A stretch of 50,318 bases of DNA from Actinomyces bowdenii (GTDB lineage Bacteria; Actinomycetota; Actinomycetes; Actinomycetales; Actinomycetaceae), in assembly GCF_017592395.1 (NCBI RefSeq), contig NZ_JAGFOU010000025.1, positions 1-50,318 of the forward strand, read 5' to 3'. Positions 37,073-45,596 of this stretch are shown one piece after another. A program made the position numbers and the translations under genes. The notes under the pieces were generated by a model. It saw nothing but the letters and a program-made list of their open reading frames with translations. It ran no database searches and was not told the origin of the DNA. Positions within the stretch are counted from its first letter, which is position 1; the number at the start of each line of letters is the position of its first letter.

Positions 37073-38331
37073 GCGCGATGGCGCCGCCTGGTGCGCTCGG
37101 AGGAGGGAACGCGGACCTGGGCGGGCGGATCCGGGCCGCGGCGCAGGCCGGTGAACTGCGCGGCGTCCCCGTCGGTCGGGCCCGGGTGGAGGCGCTCGGC
37201 CGGGGGGAGAGCTACGCCGCCTGGCTGGTGCGCAGCGGGGGCCGGGCGCGGGTGGTGCGCGTGCAGCGGCGCGCCACCGCCGACATGCCCCGGCCCATGG
37301 CCGCCGAGTTCGCGGCGCTCGAGCGCATCCCGCCCGAGCTCGGCACCAGCGCCATCGCCATGGAGCCGGGCCCCGACAACCCCCTGGGCGCCCCCTACAT
37401 GGTCACCAGCTACGTGCCCGGGGCGGTGCTCGCGCCGCAGGAGTGGGGGCCGCCCCTGCTCGCGGCGCTCGCCGGTCAGCTCGCCCGGCTCCACCTCGCC
37501 CTGGCCGAGCCTGCGGGCGGGCAGACCGGCGGGACGGCCGGTGAAACGGGTGTGGGAGGGAGCGCTGCGCCGTCGTCGGGGGCCGCACGTGACGGGATCG
37601 CGGTGGCCGTGGTTCCGACGACGGTGGCCCCTGCCAGCGCGCAGGGGGAGGAGGTGCTGGCCTGGTGGCGGGGGAGTGCCCCGTGGACCCTGGAGCACCC
37701 CCTGGTGGCCCCGCTGCTGGGGGCCTGGCGCGAGGCGCTGGCGCGCCGCGATCCGGCCTTCCGGGAGACTCCCATCCACCCACTCATTCATGGCGACGTG
37801 GTGCGCACCAACGTCGTGGTCCGCGAGGGCGTGCCGCGGCTCATCGACTTCGAATGGGCGGAGCCCGGGGACGTGGCCAAGGACCTGGCGCTCATCGGAG
37901 GGCGGGTCAGTGGCGGGCCGTGGTACGTGCCCATGGGGCGCCAGGATGTTCAGGCGCTGGTGGAGGAGTATGTGCGCGTCATGGCGGCCCAGGCGCCCCG
38001 GATGGGGTGCCGGGCGTCCGGGGCGGGGGGAGGGGTGGGCCCGGTGCGGTGGAGTCCGGGGCATGCCTCGGTCACGGACCCTTCCCGGCTCCTGGTCCGG
38101 CGCGGGGCCTATGAGCTCATCGACAGGATGGGCAACCTGCTGTACTGCCTCAGCCGAGGCCGGGAGCCGCGCGACGGGGAGGCGCGCGAGACGGGCGTGC
38201 CCGGGCAGGCCCCGTGCCAGAGTGCCGCTCAGGCGGAGCCCGCGCGTGAGGAGGCCGCGCGCTACGCCCGATGGGCGGCGCAGATCGCCACGGGCATGGC
38301 GGCGGCCCTCTCAGGGTCGCGCGGGCCCTGA
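37069..38331 (+). CDS. Aminoglycoside phosphotransferase-family (APH) kinase
   Basis: 420 residues from a GTG overlapping the preceding stop (GTGA). The kinase-like fold of the APH/choline kinase family is shown by the catalytic loop HGD(243)VVRTNVVV and the metal-binding IDFEWAEPGDVAKDLAL. The N-terminal lobe has GRGESYAAWLVRSGG. Low-complexity Gly/Ala stretches occur near residues 145-185 and after 310. The family phosphorylates antibiotics, sugars, amino alcohols or other metabolites; the substrate cannot be told here, and resistance should not be assumed. Convergent with eccC, 44 bp between the stops. Confidence 0.8.
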   Translation: MSAMAPPGALGGGNADLGGRIRAAAQAGELRGVPVGRARVEALGRGESYAAWLVRSGGRARVVRVQRRATADMPRPMAAEFAALERIPPELGTSAIAMEPGPDNPLGAPYMVTSYVPGAVLAPQEWGPPLLAALAGQLARLHLALAEPAGGQTGGTAGETGVGGSAAPSSGAARDGIAVAVVPTTVAPASAQGEEVLAWWRGSAPWTLEHPLVAPLLGAWREALARRDPAFRETPIHPLIHGDVVRTNVVVREGVPRLIDFEWAEPGDVAKDLALIGGRVSGGPWYVPMGRQDVQALVEEYVRVMAAQAPRMGCRASGAGGGVGPVRWSPGHASVTDPSRLLVRRGAYELIDRMGNLLYCLSRGREPRDGEARETGVPGQAPCQSAAQAEPAREEAARYARWAAQIATGMAAALSGSRGP

Positions 38332-38375
38332 TGAGGCGCCGCAGGCCTGGCAGCGGTGCTGTGGCGGCCGCGGCT

Positions 38376-41300
38376 TCACAGGGTGGGCGGCGACCAGGCG
38401 AGCTGGATGACGCGCACCGCGTCCCTGGTGATGAGTCGCGCCCGTCCGGGAGGCCCAGGGGTGGGCTTCTGCCGTCCCAGCAGTGGTCCCTCGTCCGGAT
38501 TCCCCGGAAGCATGATCCCTGGGCTGGACATATCATTGAGGGTCTGCATGATGGGCTCATACAGTGCCCGTGAGGCGCCACCAATGCGTCTGGTGACGAT
38601 GAGATGAAGACCGATGTCCTGCGCTTGGGCAAGCAGTGGCTGCAAAGCCGACAAGGGGTTGGATGTCTGGGTTGCGACCAGATCATAGTCGTCGACCAGC
38701 ACATAGATCTCCGGGCCGTTCCACCAGCTCCGATTCCGCAGTTGCTCGGGAGTCACCTCCGGGCCTGGAAGCCTGCCCCGGAGGTATCCGGCCAGATCAT
38801 TGATCTCGGATGCCGCCATGTCCCGTACGGTGAGATACGCCAGGAGGAACTCCTCGGGCAACTCTCCGAGCAGTGAGCGGCGCAAGTCGATGGCGAGCAG
38901 CCTGACATCCTCAGGGGTCCTCCCGCGGCACACCTCGTGGGCGAGAGCGCGCAGGAATGATGACTTCCCGGTCTTCGCGTCACCAAGGACAATAAGGCTG
39001 GGGTCGTTGACCATATCGAGGAGCACCGGCTCAAGACGCGCCTCATCGATGCCGATGACCGGACCGGAGGGCTGGGGCTCCAGGCGCTGCAACTCGGAGA
39101 GCTCGATCCTGGTGGGAAGGAGCCGCAGCTTGGGCCCTGGCTCTCCCCTCCATGCTTTCGCGATGGCCTGGCATGCCGTATTCGCTCCCTGAGCCAGTGA
39201 CGCGTGGTCGTGGTTTCCATCAATCCGGGGCTGGGCGATGAGCATGTGCCTGGCATGATGATCGAGCCCGCGCCCGGGCTTGCCAGTGGGGACCTGCTGC
39301 GCCGCCTTCCGATTGATCGAGGAGTCAATGGGGTCTCCGAGGCGCAGCTCGATCCTCGTGGTCAGGATATCGCGGATCTGGGTGCGCAGGTCGAGCCACC
39401 GGTTCGATGACAGCACGAAGTGCACGCCAAGTGCCAGTGCGCGCGGGGCCACGGCCTGTATGCTTGCCGTGATGTCCTCGAAATCAGATTTAAGGCTGGA
39501 CCAGCCGTCAATGATGAGGAAGATGTCACCGTACCCGTCATCGAGCCGGCCTGCCGCGCGCTCGCGGCGGTAGGTCTGAATGGAATCGACTCTGTTGATT
39601 CGGAAGTAGCGCTCCCGGTCGTCCAGAAGTGCTGTGATCTCCGCGACGATGCGGGTGATGATGTCAGGTTCGTCCCGCGTGGCCAGACCTGCGAGGTGCG
39701 GAAGATCGAGGAGTGTGGAGAAGGTTCCACCGCCCAGGTCGATGACGTAGAACTGGACTTCCGTAGGCGTGCGGGTGAGCGCGAGCCCCATCACCAGCGA
39801 TCTCAGTGCTGTGGACTTGCCCGATAGCGGCCCGCCGATGACAGCCACATGGCCGCCGGCGCCGGACAGGTCGACGCTGAAGATCTCCCTGCGCTGCTCC
39901 AGGGGGATGTCCGTGATTCCCAGGGGAACCACCAGATCCCCTCGTGCCCGCCATGAGGGGGAGATCAATCCCAGGCTCGGATCGACAACCAGGTCCTTCG
40001 CTAGAGAGTCGAAGGTCTCGCTCACATCGAGTGGTGGCAGCCAGATCTGGTGCGCCGGTGTGCCCCTGCCGGACATCTGTGCGACCGCGATGTCCAGGGT
40101 CGTCCTGTCGTCCTGCGCCTGCTCCGGGGCGGGCGGGGGGAGCTCCAAGGCGGGCGGCGGAGGCGGGGGAGGCTCCAGAGCGGGCGTCGATGCATCGATC
40201 ACCTCTGATCCGGTGAATGGAAGCACGATGGGAGCGGAGTGTGCGAGGCGCGGATCGGCTGGCGGCAGCTCGTTCGTGGCGCTGGTGGGGCGTGCAGGAG
40301 GCTTCCCTGCAACGTAGGAGGCCCGGAACTGCGTCATCCCCTCCGTGCTGCTCTTGAGATAGCCGACGCCTGGAAGGGAGGGCAGATGATATGCGTCCAC
40401 TGTGCCGAGAACAGTGCGCGACTCGCTTGCAGAGAAGGTCCTCAGACCGATTCGATAGGACAGGTGGGAGTCCAGTCCGCGCAGGCGCCCCTCATCCAGG
40501 CGCTGCGATGAGAGGAGGAGATGGATCTGCATCGAGCGTCCGAGGCGCCCGATGGCGACGAATGTGTCGATGAACTCCGGCCTGGCGGCGAGAAGCTCTG
40601 AGAACTCGTCCAGGATGATGAAGAGCGCGGGAAGCGGGGTGCCGTTGTGCTTGCCCTGACGGCGGTCATGCTCATAGTCGGCGACGTTGGCGTAGTTCCC
40701 CGCGTTGCGCAGGAGCTGCTGACGGCGAGTCATCTCTCCGCGCAGCGCCTCCGCCATTCGATCGACCAGCCCGAGCTCCTCCTCCAGATTGGAGATCATG
40801 GCGGAGACATGGGGCAGATCCGCCATTCCCGCGAAGGTCGCTCCTCCCTTGAAATCCACGAGGACGAAATTGAGCTGGTCTGGCGGGTGTGTGAGGGCCA
40901 GGGCAAGCACGAGCGTGCGGAGGACTTCGGACTTCCCCGACCCCGTGGCCCCGATGAGCAGGCCGTGAGGCCCCATCCCTCCCTCAGCCGACTCCTTGAT
41001 GTCCAAGCGCACTGGAACGCCTTCAGGGGTGACCGCAAAGGGGACATTGAGACGATCCCTCCCGCTGCGCATCCCCCAGTAGTCCTCTGGATTCAGATCG
41101 CGAACATCCCCCATGTTCAGGAGTCTCAACAAGTCCTCGGAGCGCTTCGGGTCTGGGACTCCCACCGGGGCGGCGACAACCTGCTCACCCGAGGCTCGGT
41201 ATCGGCCCATGAGGCGCCGAGCAACAGCCTCCGCTGTGGGTAGGCTCATGGAATCGGCCTGAAGGCGCAACGGATCCTTGCCCGCAGAGGTGAGGGTCAT

Positions 41301-42404
41301 CGCCACGGTGCCGGCCTCGTTGTGAGGAGGACTCAGCTCGAGATGGATGCACCGCTGGGAGCTCGCAGTCTGAGGTGGTGGCTCCTGGAGGCTGATCACT
41401 GTCAATCCCCCGGCGCCGGAGGGCTCCACCAGCCCGGCGGCCTGGTGGGCAACGCCGTCGAGGAGCAGGAGGACATGGGGCCCTCCTGGAGAGTCGTCCG
41501 GCCTGAGGCCGGCCCTGGCCAGCAATGACTGGGGCAGCGCCCCCGCCAGGTGCTCCAGAGACGTGGCGATGAGGCGGCGGGGGCCGACGGCGTCGGTGGC
41601 GGTATCAGACCAGGAGTGAGGCGCCCACTTGACCCACTCCCATTGGGGGAGCCTCTGCTCTGATGCCAGGACGACCAGGCGCAGCATGCTGGGCGGAGTG
41701 AGGGAGAGCAGGTGTGCCACCATGGCGCGCGCTTGTGCGCTGACCTCCGATGGAGGACCGGAGATGGTGATGTGAGACACATCGGAGAGGGATATGGCGA
41801 AGGGCACACTGTCGACCTCGGTGTGGGTGGTGGCGAAGCGGTGCATCGCCGAGAGGCAGACGGGATCGGGCTTGGCCAGGGGCCCCAGCTGCTCCTCCTG
41901 CAGGGCAACGTCCAGAGGCTGTGTGGTGCGCCCGAGGCGCACCCGCAGCGATGAGTCCTGACCCGGGCCCCGCTCCCACACCCGGGTGCCCTCCTGGGCC
42001 AGGTAGGGCAGCGCCTCGGGCTCGGGCAGCCGGAGAACGGCGTCGTGGCGCTGCCGGGCGCCCGCCTCGCGGACCGTCGTGCGCAGCTCGGAGATGTAGG
42101 CCAGGTACTCACGTCGCTGGTTCGTGACGTTGGCCCGATGCTGGCGCAGCTGCCGGGAGATGTTGACCACCACCATGGACAGCATCGCGATCACCATGGC
42201 GCCGCAGGTCAGGAGCATCCGGGTGCTGTTGTTGTTGGACACCGCCATGAACACCATCACTCCCATGGAGCCCATCAGCGGCAGCATCATCGACAGCACC
42301 CCGGTGGCGTCCTGGGGGGTGACGGCATCCGGGGGCGCCTTGACCTCGATCGTCTCAGCCGGCTGCTCACGGGCCTCCAGCAAGGTGGCGTGCGAGTCGT
42401 TCAT
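38376..42404 (-). CDS. eccC: Type VII secretion ATPase EccC
   Basis: FtsK/SpoIIIE-type motor of the ESX secretion membrane complex. It has 1342 residues in one chain. Two membrane helices lie near residues 35-58 and 64-86. Three ATPase domains each have an intact Walker A lysine: K491 (GATGSGKS), K863 (GGPLSGKS) and K1147 (GDAKTGKS). The Walker B strands read FIILDEF, FLIIDGW and YVLVDDYD; only the first has the classical Asp-Glu pair. A Pro-rich linker (PPPPPPALELPPP) joins domains one and two. The unsplit form resembles ESX-2/3/4-type EccC rather than the split EccCa/EccCb of ESX-1. Divergent from eccD, convergent with the APH gene. Confidence 0.95.
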   Translation of the reverse strand: MNDSHATLLEAREQPAETIEVKAPPDAVTPQDATGVLSMMLPLMGSMGVMVFMAVSNNNSTRMLLTCGAMVIAMLSMVVVNISRQLRQHRANVTNQRREYLAYISELRTTVREAGARQRHDAVLRLPEPEALPYLAQEGTRVWERGPGQDSSLRVRLGRTTQPLDVALQEEQLGPLAKPDPVCLSAMHRFATTHTEVDSVPFAISLSDVSHITISGPPSEVSAQARAMVAHLLSLTPPSMLRLVVLASEQRLPQWEWVKWAPHSWSDTATDAVGPRRLIATSLEHLAGALPQSLLARAGLRPDDSPGGPHVLLLLDGVAHQAAGLVEPSGAGGLTVISLQEPPPQTASSQRCIHLELSPPHNEAGTVAMTLTSAGKDPLRLQADSMSLPTAEAVARRLMGRYRASGEQVVAAPVGVPDPKRSEDLLRLLNMGDVRDLNPEDYWGMRSGRDRLNVPFAVTPEGVPVRLDIKESAEGGMGPHGLLIGATGSGKSEVLRTLVLALALTHPPDQLNFVLVDFKGGATFAGMADLPHVSAMISNLEEELGLVDRMAEALRGEMTRRQQLLRNAGNYANVADYEHDRRQGKHNGTPLPALFIILDEFSELLAARPEFIDTFVAIGRLGRSMQIHLLLSSQRLDEGRLRGLDSHLSYRIGLRTFSASESRTVLGTVDAYHLPSLPGVGYLKSSTEGMTQFRASYVAGKPPARPTSATNELPPADPRLAHSAPIVLPFTGSEVIDASTPALEPPPPPPPALELPPPAPEQAQDDRTTLDIAVAQMSGRGTPAHQIWLPPLDVSETFDSLAKDLVVDPSLGLISPSWRARGDLVVPLGITDIPLEQRREIFSVDLSGAGGHVAVIGGPLSGKSTALRSLVMGLALTRTPTEVQFYVIDLGGGTFSTLLDLPHLAGLATRDEPDIITRIVAEITALLDDRERYFRINRVDSIQTYRRERAAGRLDDGYGDIFLIIDGWSSLKSDFEDITASIQAVAPRALALGVHFVLSSNRWLDLRTQIRDILTTRIELRLGDPIDSSINRKAAQQVPTGKPGRGLDHHARHMLIAQPRIDGNHDHASLAQGANTACQAIAKAWRGEPGPKLRLLPTRIELSELQRLEPQPSGPVIGIDEARLEPVLLDMVNDPSLIVLGDAKTGKSSFLRALAHEVCRGRTPEDVRLLAIDLRRSLLGELPEEFLLAYLTVRDMAASEINDLAGYLRGRLPGPEVTPEQLRNRSWWNGPEIYVLVDDYDLVATQTSNPLSALQPLLAQAQDIGLHLIVTRRIGGASRALYEPIMQTLNDMSSPGIMLPGNPDEGPLLGRQKPTPGPPGRARLITRDAVRVIQLAWSPPTL

Positions 42405-42504
42405 CAGAGTCGGGCTGCCTTCCGCTCATGGTCCGCGGGTCGAGGCGGCTAGGAGTACTGGACTGCTCAACTAGAGCGATCCGGCCCTGGCCGGCTGGTA
42501 ACCA

Positions 42505-42511
42505 TATAGTA
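42505..42511. promoter_or_regulatory. Overlapping divergent -10 boxes between eccC and eccD
   Basis: TATAGT (42505-42510) reads rightward toward eccD; TACTAT, the complement of 42506-42511, reads leftward toward eccC. They sit in an A/T-rich patch in the 180-bp divergent gap. -35 boxes are weak on both sides. If real, the two promoters compete for the same DNA. Confidence 0.4.
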
Positions 42512-42583
42512 TTCATCTCGGCGACCTTGACCACCGTGCCCGCCGGTAGCCCAGTCCCGATCATGTTGGAGTGTGGAACCTGG

Positions 42584-43960
42584 ATGAACGCGACCAGCAC
42601 CCGCATCACCCTCGTGTACCGGGATCGCAGGCTCGATGTGGCGGCTCCCTCGGGTCTGGCGGTGGCAGAGCTGCTCGCGCACCGGGACCTCGGCGAGAGC
42701 AGCGGCCGCGAGGTTCTCACGACCATTGATGGGGAGCTCGTCGACGGCGATGCTGTCGTGGGGAAGGAGGTCGCCGAGGGGGCGCTGCTCATGGTCGCTC
42801 CCCAGGATGTGCGCGTGCGCGCGGCTCTTGAAGCCGGCCCTCGTAGGCAGCCGGCGCTCCGATCCTCTGCTGGTGAGGCCGCGACGATCCTGCTCGCCCT
42901 GCTGCTCCTCACCCTCGGAGGACTGCGGCCCCTGCTCGGCCTGCCGCAGGCGCTGCCGCTGCCTGTGCGCGTTGGCGGTGCCGTCCTCGTGCTCCTCCTC
43001 CTTGGTGCCGCAGCGCTCAAGCCGTTGCGTGCAGCCTCGGTGGCGAGGGAGTCCTTGCTGTCCCTCTCGCGCCCGCTCCTTGGCGGTGCCTTCGCTGTCC
43101 TGCTGATTCCTGAGCATGGCCCGGATCTTGAGACATGGGTTGCCCTGGCTGCAGCCTGGGGGTGCGGCGGAGCGGCTCTCCTGCTGTGGGTCCTGCGCAA
43201 GGGTGTGGGGGAGGTCAGCGCCGCGTGGGCGTGGGTGTTGTTCGCAGCCCTGCTGACCATCGTGGTGATCTTCACACTTCCATGGTCGGCGGTGCTGCCT
43301 GTGGTGATGGGCGTGGCTGGCGTGGGGGGTCTGCTGGTGTCGCGGTTGTCTGTGAGAGTGCCTGATCATCAGCTTCTCGATCTGACTCGTCTCGGCTCTT
43401 TGGGGAAATCCATCAGGTATCCTGACCCGATCGCCATGGAAGACATATCGAGTGACGACGTGAATCGTTCTGTGCGCGATGTCGAGGTTGCCTCGTTGGC
43501 CTGGGAGATTGTCTTTGGCGCTGCAATCCTGTTGGCGTCCCATGCTGTGGTTGATGTTGGAGTGAGTGGGGCCTCCGCCTCGTGGGGAGGGAATGCGGGG
43601 GCTTGGGCCGCCAGGGTTGAATTCGTGTGTGTCGTAGCGCTTCTGGTGCTGCGCCCGCGCACCGCCCATTCCCGGCTCCTCCGGACCATTCCCAGGGCGT
43701 TCGCGCTTGCCGTTGTGGTATGGGCGGTGACGAAGGTCTGGGGGACTGCTGGGGTGGAGCTCGGGGTTCCCAGAGATGCGGTGGTCATCGTGATGTTCGT
43801 TATTGGATCCGGATTAGTGGCTAGAGGAGTGATCCTGCCGGCATCGCCATCTGCGCTATGGGGTAGGATCGGTGATATTGCGCAAGTTCTTGCAACTCTT
43901 CTCACCCTCCCTGCGGCGGTTGTTGCTGCGGGGCTGATCGACACGATGAGGCAATGGTGA
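42584..43960 (+). CDS. eccD: Type VII secretion membrane protein EccD (first copy)
   Basis: Channel subunit of the ESX membrane complex. From the ATG at 42584 it has 458 residues. The N-terminal ubiquitin-like domain (about 1-90, ITLVYRDRRLDVAAPSGLAVAELL) is followed by 11 hydrophobic helices with a cytoplasmic loop of about 60 residues after the sixth (DHQLLDLTRLGSLG). This is the EccD plan. An ATG at 42563 is possible; the open frame back to 42428 has no family similarity. It overlaps the RDD-like gene by seven bases. A second, clearly different EccD lies at 45597-46934. Confidence 0.88.
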   Translation: MNATSTRITLVYRDRRLDVAAPSGLAVAELLAHRDLGESSGREVLTTIDGELVDGDAVVGKEVAEGALLMVAPQDVRVRAALEAGPRRQPALRSSAGEAATILLALLLLTLGGLRPLLGLPQALPLPVRVGGAVLVLLLLGAAALKPLRAASVARESLLSLSRPLLGGAFAVLLIPEHGPDLETWVALAAAWGCGGAALLLWVLRKGVGEVSAAWAWVLFAALLTIVVIFTLPWSAVLPVVMGVAGVGGLLVSRLSVRVPDHQLLDLTRLGSLGKSIRYPDPIAMEDISSDDVNRSVRDVEVASLAWEIVFGAAILLASHAVVDVGVSGASASWGGNAGAWAARVEFVCVVALLVLRPRTAHSRLLRTIPRAFALAVVVWAVTKVWGTAGVELGVPRDAVVIVMFVIGSGLVARGVILPASPSALWGRIGDIAQVLATLLTLPAAVVAAGLIDTMRQW

Positions 43961-44487
43961 AACTGTATCCCTATCGTTCTGAGGATGCCCGGGGAGTTCG
44001 TTCCGCCTCTAGTGGCCTGAGGTGGCGGCCTGTCACTCAGGGCGAGGCGGTCGTTGCCTGCGTGGTTGATTTTCTGGTGCTCCTCGGAGTTGCGCTTGCT
44101 GTGGGGCTGGTCAGGGAGGGAGCTCTGTGGTGGATACTGACTCTTGAGATCGCGGTCGCGCAGGGCTTGTTCTTGGCTCGGACAGGTAGAACCATAGGTT
44201 TATGGCTGATCTCAGCGACTGCGGTGGTGCCTCGCAGGGGAACAGCGCCCGGTATTTATAGGGCTAGCGGCAGGATTGTTCTCCATCTTCTTCTTCCAAT
44301 AAGAACGAAGAAGGGCCCGGGTGGCCGCGGGAGCGAATTTGGTGACCTTCTTCTTGACCGTGTGACGGGTACGCTGACGCTGACGCAGCGATCATCTCCT
44401 GAGATGAAGAAGAAGGAGAATCCCTGGTTGGCCGCTGCTGGAGGCTCGCAGGGTCGGCCCGTTATTCCAGGTCGCGCGGCCAGGTGA
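43954..44487 (+). CDS. RDD-like small membrane protein
   Basis: 177 residues. The ATG lies inside the end of eccD, so the two are co-translated. Two hydrophobic segments (ACVVDFLVLLGVALAVGLV and WWILTLEIAVAQGLFL) precede RTGRTIGLWLISATAVVPRRG. A further weakly hydrophobic part around SGRIVLHLLLPI follows. The order D...R-T-x-G-x-x...P-G-x-x-R resembles RDD-family proteins, which have roles in transport or membrane physiology. The C-terminal 60 residues are basic and polar. Its position suggests an accessory membrane part of the secretion locus; that is inference. Codon use is more A/T-rich than in the nuo region. Confidence 0.65.
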   Translation: MVKLYPYRSEDARGVRSASSGLRWRPVTQGEAVVACVVDFLVLLGVALAVGLVREGALWWILTLEIAVAQGLFLARTGRTIGLWLISATAVVPRRGTAPGIYRASGRIVLHLLLPIRTKKGPGGRGSEFGDLLLDRVTGTLTLTQRSSPEMKKKENPWLAAAGGSQGRPVIPGRAAR

Positions 44488-44511
44488 ATGAACTCGGTGA
44501 AGAGGTTGGAG

Positions 44512-44552
44512 AACTGCCCCCGGAAGCGCTACCAGCGCTTCCGGGGGCAGTT
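44512..44552. terminator. Bidirectional hairpin terminator
   Basis: Perfect 19-bp inverted repeat AACTGCCCCCGGAAGCGCT, loop ACC, and its complement. It lies between the 3' ends of the rightward RDD-like gene and the leftward WXG100 pair, so it can serve both. Confidence 0.85.
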
Positions 44553-44606
44553 GAGAATGCTGCTGTCGAGGGGATTTCTGGCTATATGCAGCCCAAAAAC
44601 ACCTGA

Positions 44607-44897
44607 TCACGCACCGAAGTAGCCGGCAGCCTGCCGGTCGGTGCTGCTATAGGTGTCTGACGACGTCGACACGTGAGTGCCCAGCTTCCCGATCAGCGCG
44701 TGCATATCGGTGAGAGCCGCCTGGCACTCGGCCATGGAGATCGTGTACTGCTGCTGAGCGCTACCGCTCCAATCGGATTGGGTGGGGCGCAGTTCCGCAT
44801 CCATCGCCTCCAGATCTGCGGCGGACGCAGAGGACGCCTGCGTCATGGCTGCTGACAGTGAGGCGAGTGAGCCATAGTTGACTAGCATGTCGCTCAT
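44607..44897 (-). CDS. WXG100-family secreted protein (EsxA-like)
   Basis: 96 residues, the size of ESX substrates. Two helices are joined by the W43-S-G45 turn (SDWSGSAQQQY). The C-terminal secretion motif Y83-S-S-T-D87 fits YxxxD/E. Ribosome binding site GAGGAG precedes the ATG. Encoded 41 bp downstream of a second WXG100 gene, with which it probably forms the usual heterodimer exported by the surrounding EccBCD complex. Confidence 0.92.
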   Translation of the reverse strand: MSDMLVNYGSLASLSAAMTQASSASAADLEAMDAELRPTQSDWSGSAQQQYTISMAECQAALTDMHALIGKLGTHVSTSSDTYSSTDRQAAGYFGA

Positions 44898-44938
44898 GTG
44901 TGCTCCTCAGTAATTGCGAATTGAATGCCGGTGCGAGA

Positions 44939-45271
44939 TCAGGAGGGGAGACCGTGGTAGCCGCCTGTGCTGCTGCCAATGCTCTGAGCCGCGGCCGCCG
45001 TCTCCTCCTCTGTGGCCTGGTAGGACTTGTCGGTGCTGCCCAGGCCGTCCTCGAGGACTCCCAGGGCCTGATCGATACGGCGAGAATCCTGCATCCACTG
45101 AGCCACCACTTGGGCTACCGCGGCAGCGCCCTGCCCCTTCCAGCCGGGCTGGGAATCAGTAGCCGCAGCCTGAACACGCTGAGCGATCGCGCGCTGCTGG
45201 GCGCGATGGGCGGACACGACCTGACGTGCTCGGGCTAGTGTATCGGCCCCTGTTGCGAGTGTGTCGGTCAT
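44939..45271 (-). CDS. WXG100-family secreted protein (EsxB-like)
   Basis: 110 residues from the ATG at 45271, which is preceded by AGGGGAG. The open frame extends upstream to 45382, but that part has no family similarity. The turn is W44-K-G46 (PGWKGQG), with flanking Ala-rich helices. The secretion motif Y84-Q-A-T-E88 is present, so both members of the pair carry YxxxD/E. The C-terminal 20 residues are Ser/Gly-rich. First gene of the esx pair, transcribed away from the second eccD. Confidence 0.9.
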   Translation of the reverse strand: MTDTLATGADTLARARQVVSAHRAQQRAIAQRVQAAATDSQPGWKGQGAAAVAQVVAQWMQDSRRIDQALGVLEDGLGSTDKSYQATEEETAAAAQSIGSSTGGYHGLPS

Positions 45272-45444
45272 CAGATCTCCCCTCTCGGAGTGACGGTTCG
45301 AAGTGAACGGTGCTGCTGGAGCGCCGCGGACCCAGGCCACTCGCCCAGCTTCAGGCGGGGTAGGTGATCTCGGCCCGTTCACTGTGGTGGGTGTGACGGT
45401 ACCCTCACCCTAGTGCATAGTCCAGCACTTCAGCAGGGGTTCTT

Positions 45445-45463
45445 GTGATCGGTTCGTGATCGG
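45445..45463. promoter_or_regulatory. Direct repeat GTGATCGG, 11-bp period, in the esx/eccD divergent region
   Basis: GTGATCGG occurs at 45445-45452 and 45456-45463, placing the copies on the same face of the helix. It lies in the 325-bp gap between the leftward esx pair and the rightward second eccD, about 40 bp upstream of the likely eccD promoter. A regulator site is plausible but unproven. Confidence 0.35.
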
Positions 45464-45502
45464 GGGCGGGAAGCGACCGGCGTCATGGTGCGGGGCAGGT
45501 CC

Positions 45503-45532
45503 TTAGACGTGACCCGTCCTGTGACCTAGGAT
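45503..45532 (+). promoter_or_regulatory. Probable promoter of eccD2-eccB-mycP
   Basis: TTAGAC (45503-45508), an 18-base spacer and TAGGAT (45527-45532). It gives a leader of about 58 bases before the TTG start at 45597. The only well-formed -35/-10 pair seen in the secretion locus. Confidence 0.5.
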
Positions 45533-45596
45533 GAGACAGCGCCCGGGCGGGCCCTGACGCCCCGGCGCTGCCGTCTACCCCGCACAGGAGGTTGCT

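Noticed and set aside
37069-38331. Aminoglycoside resistance gene
   Set aside because: The family fold is clear but it includes many metabolic kinases; nothing in the sequence or context shows antibiotic specificity.
42428-42583. N-terminal extension of the first EccD
   Set aside because: The extra residues do not resemble the ubiquitin-like domain and the stretch contains the likely divergent promoter.
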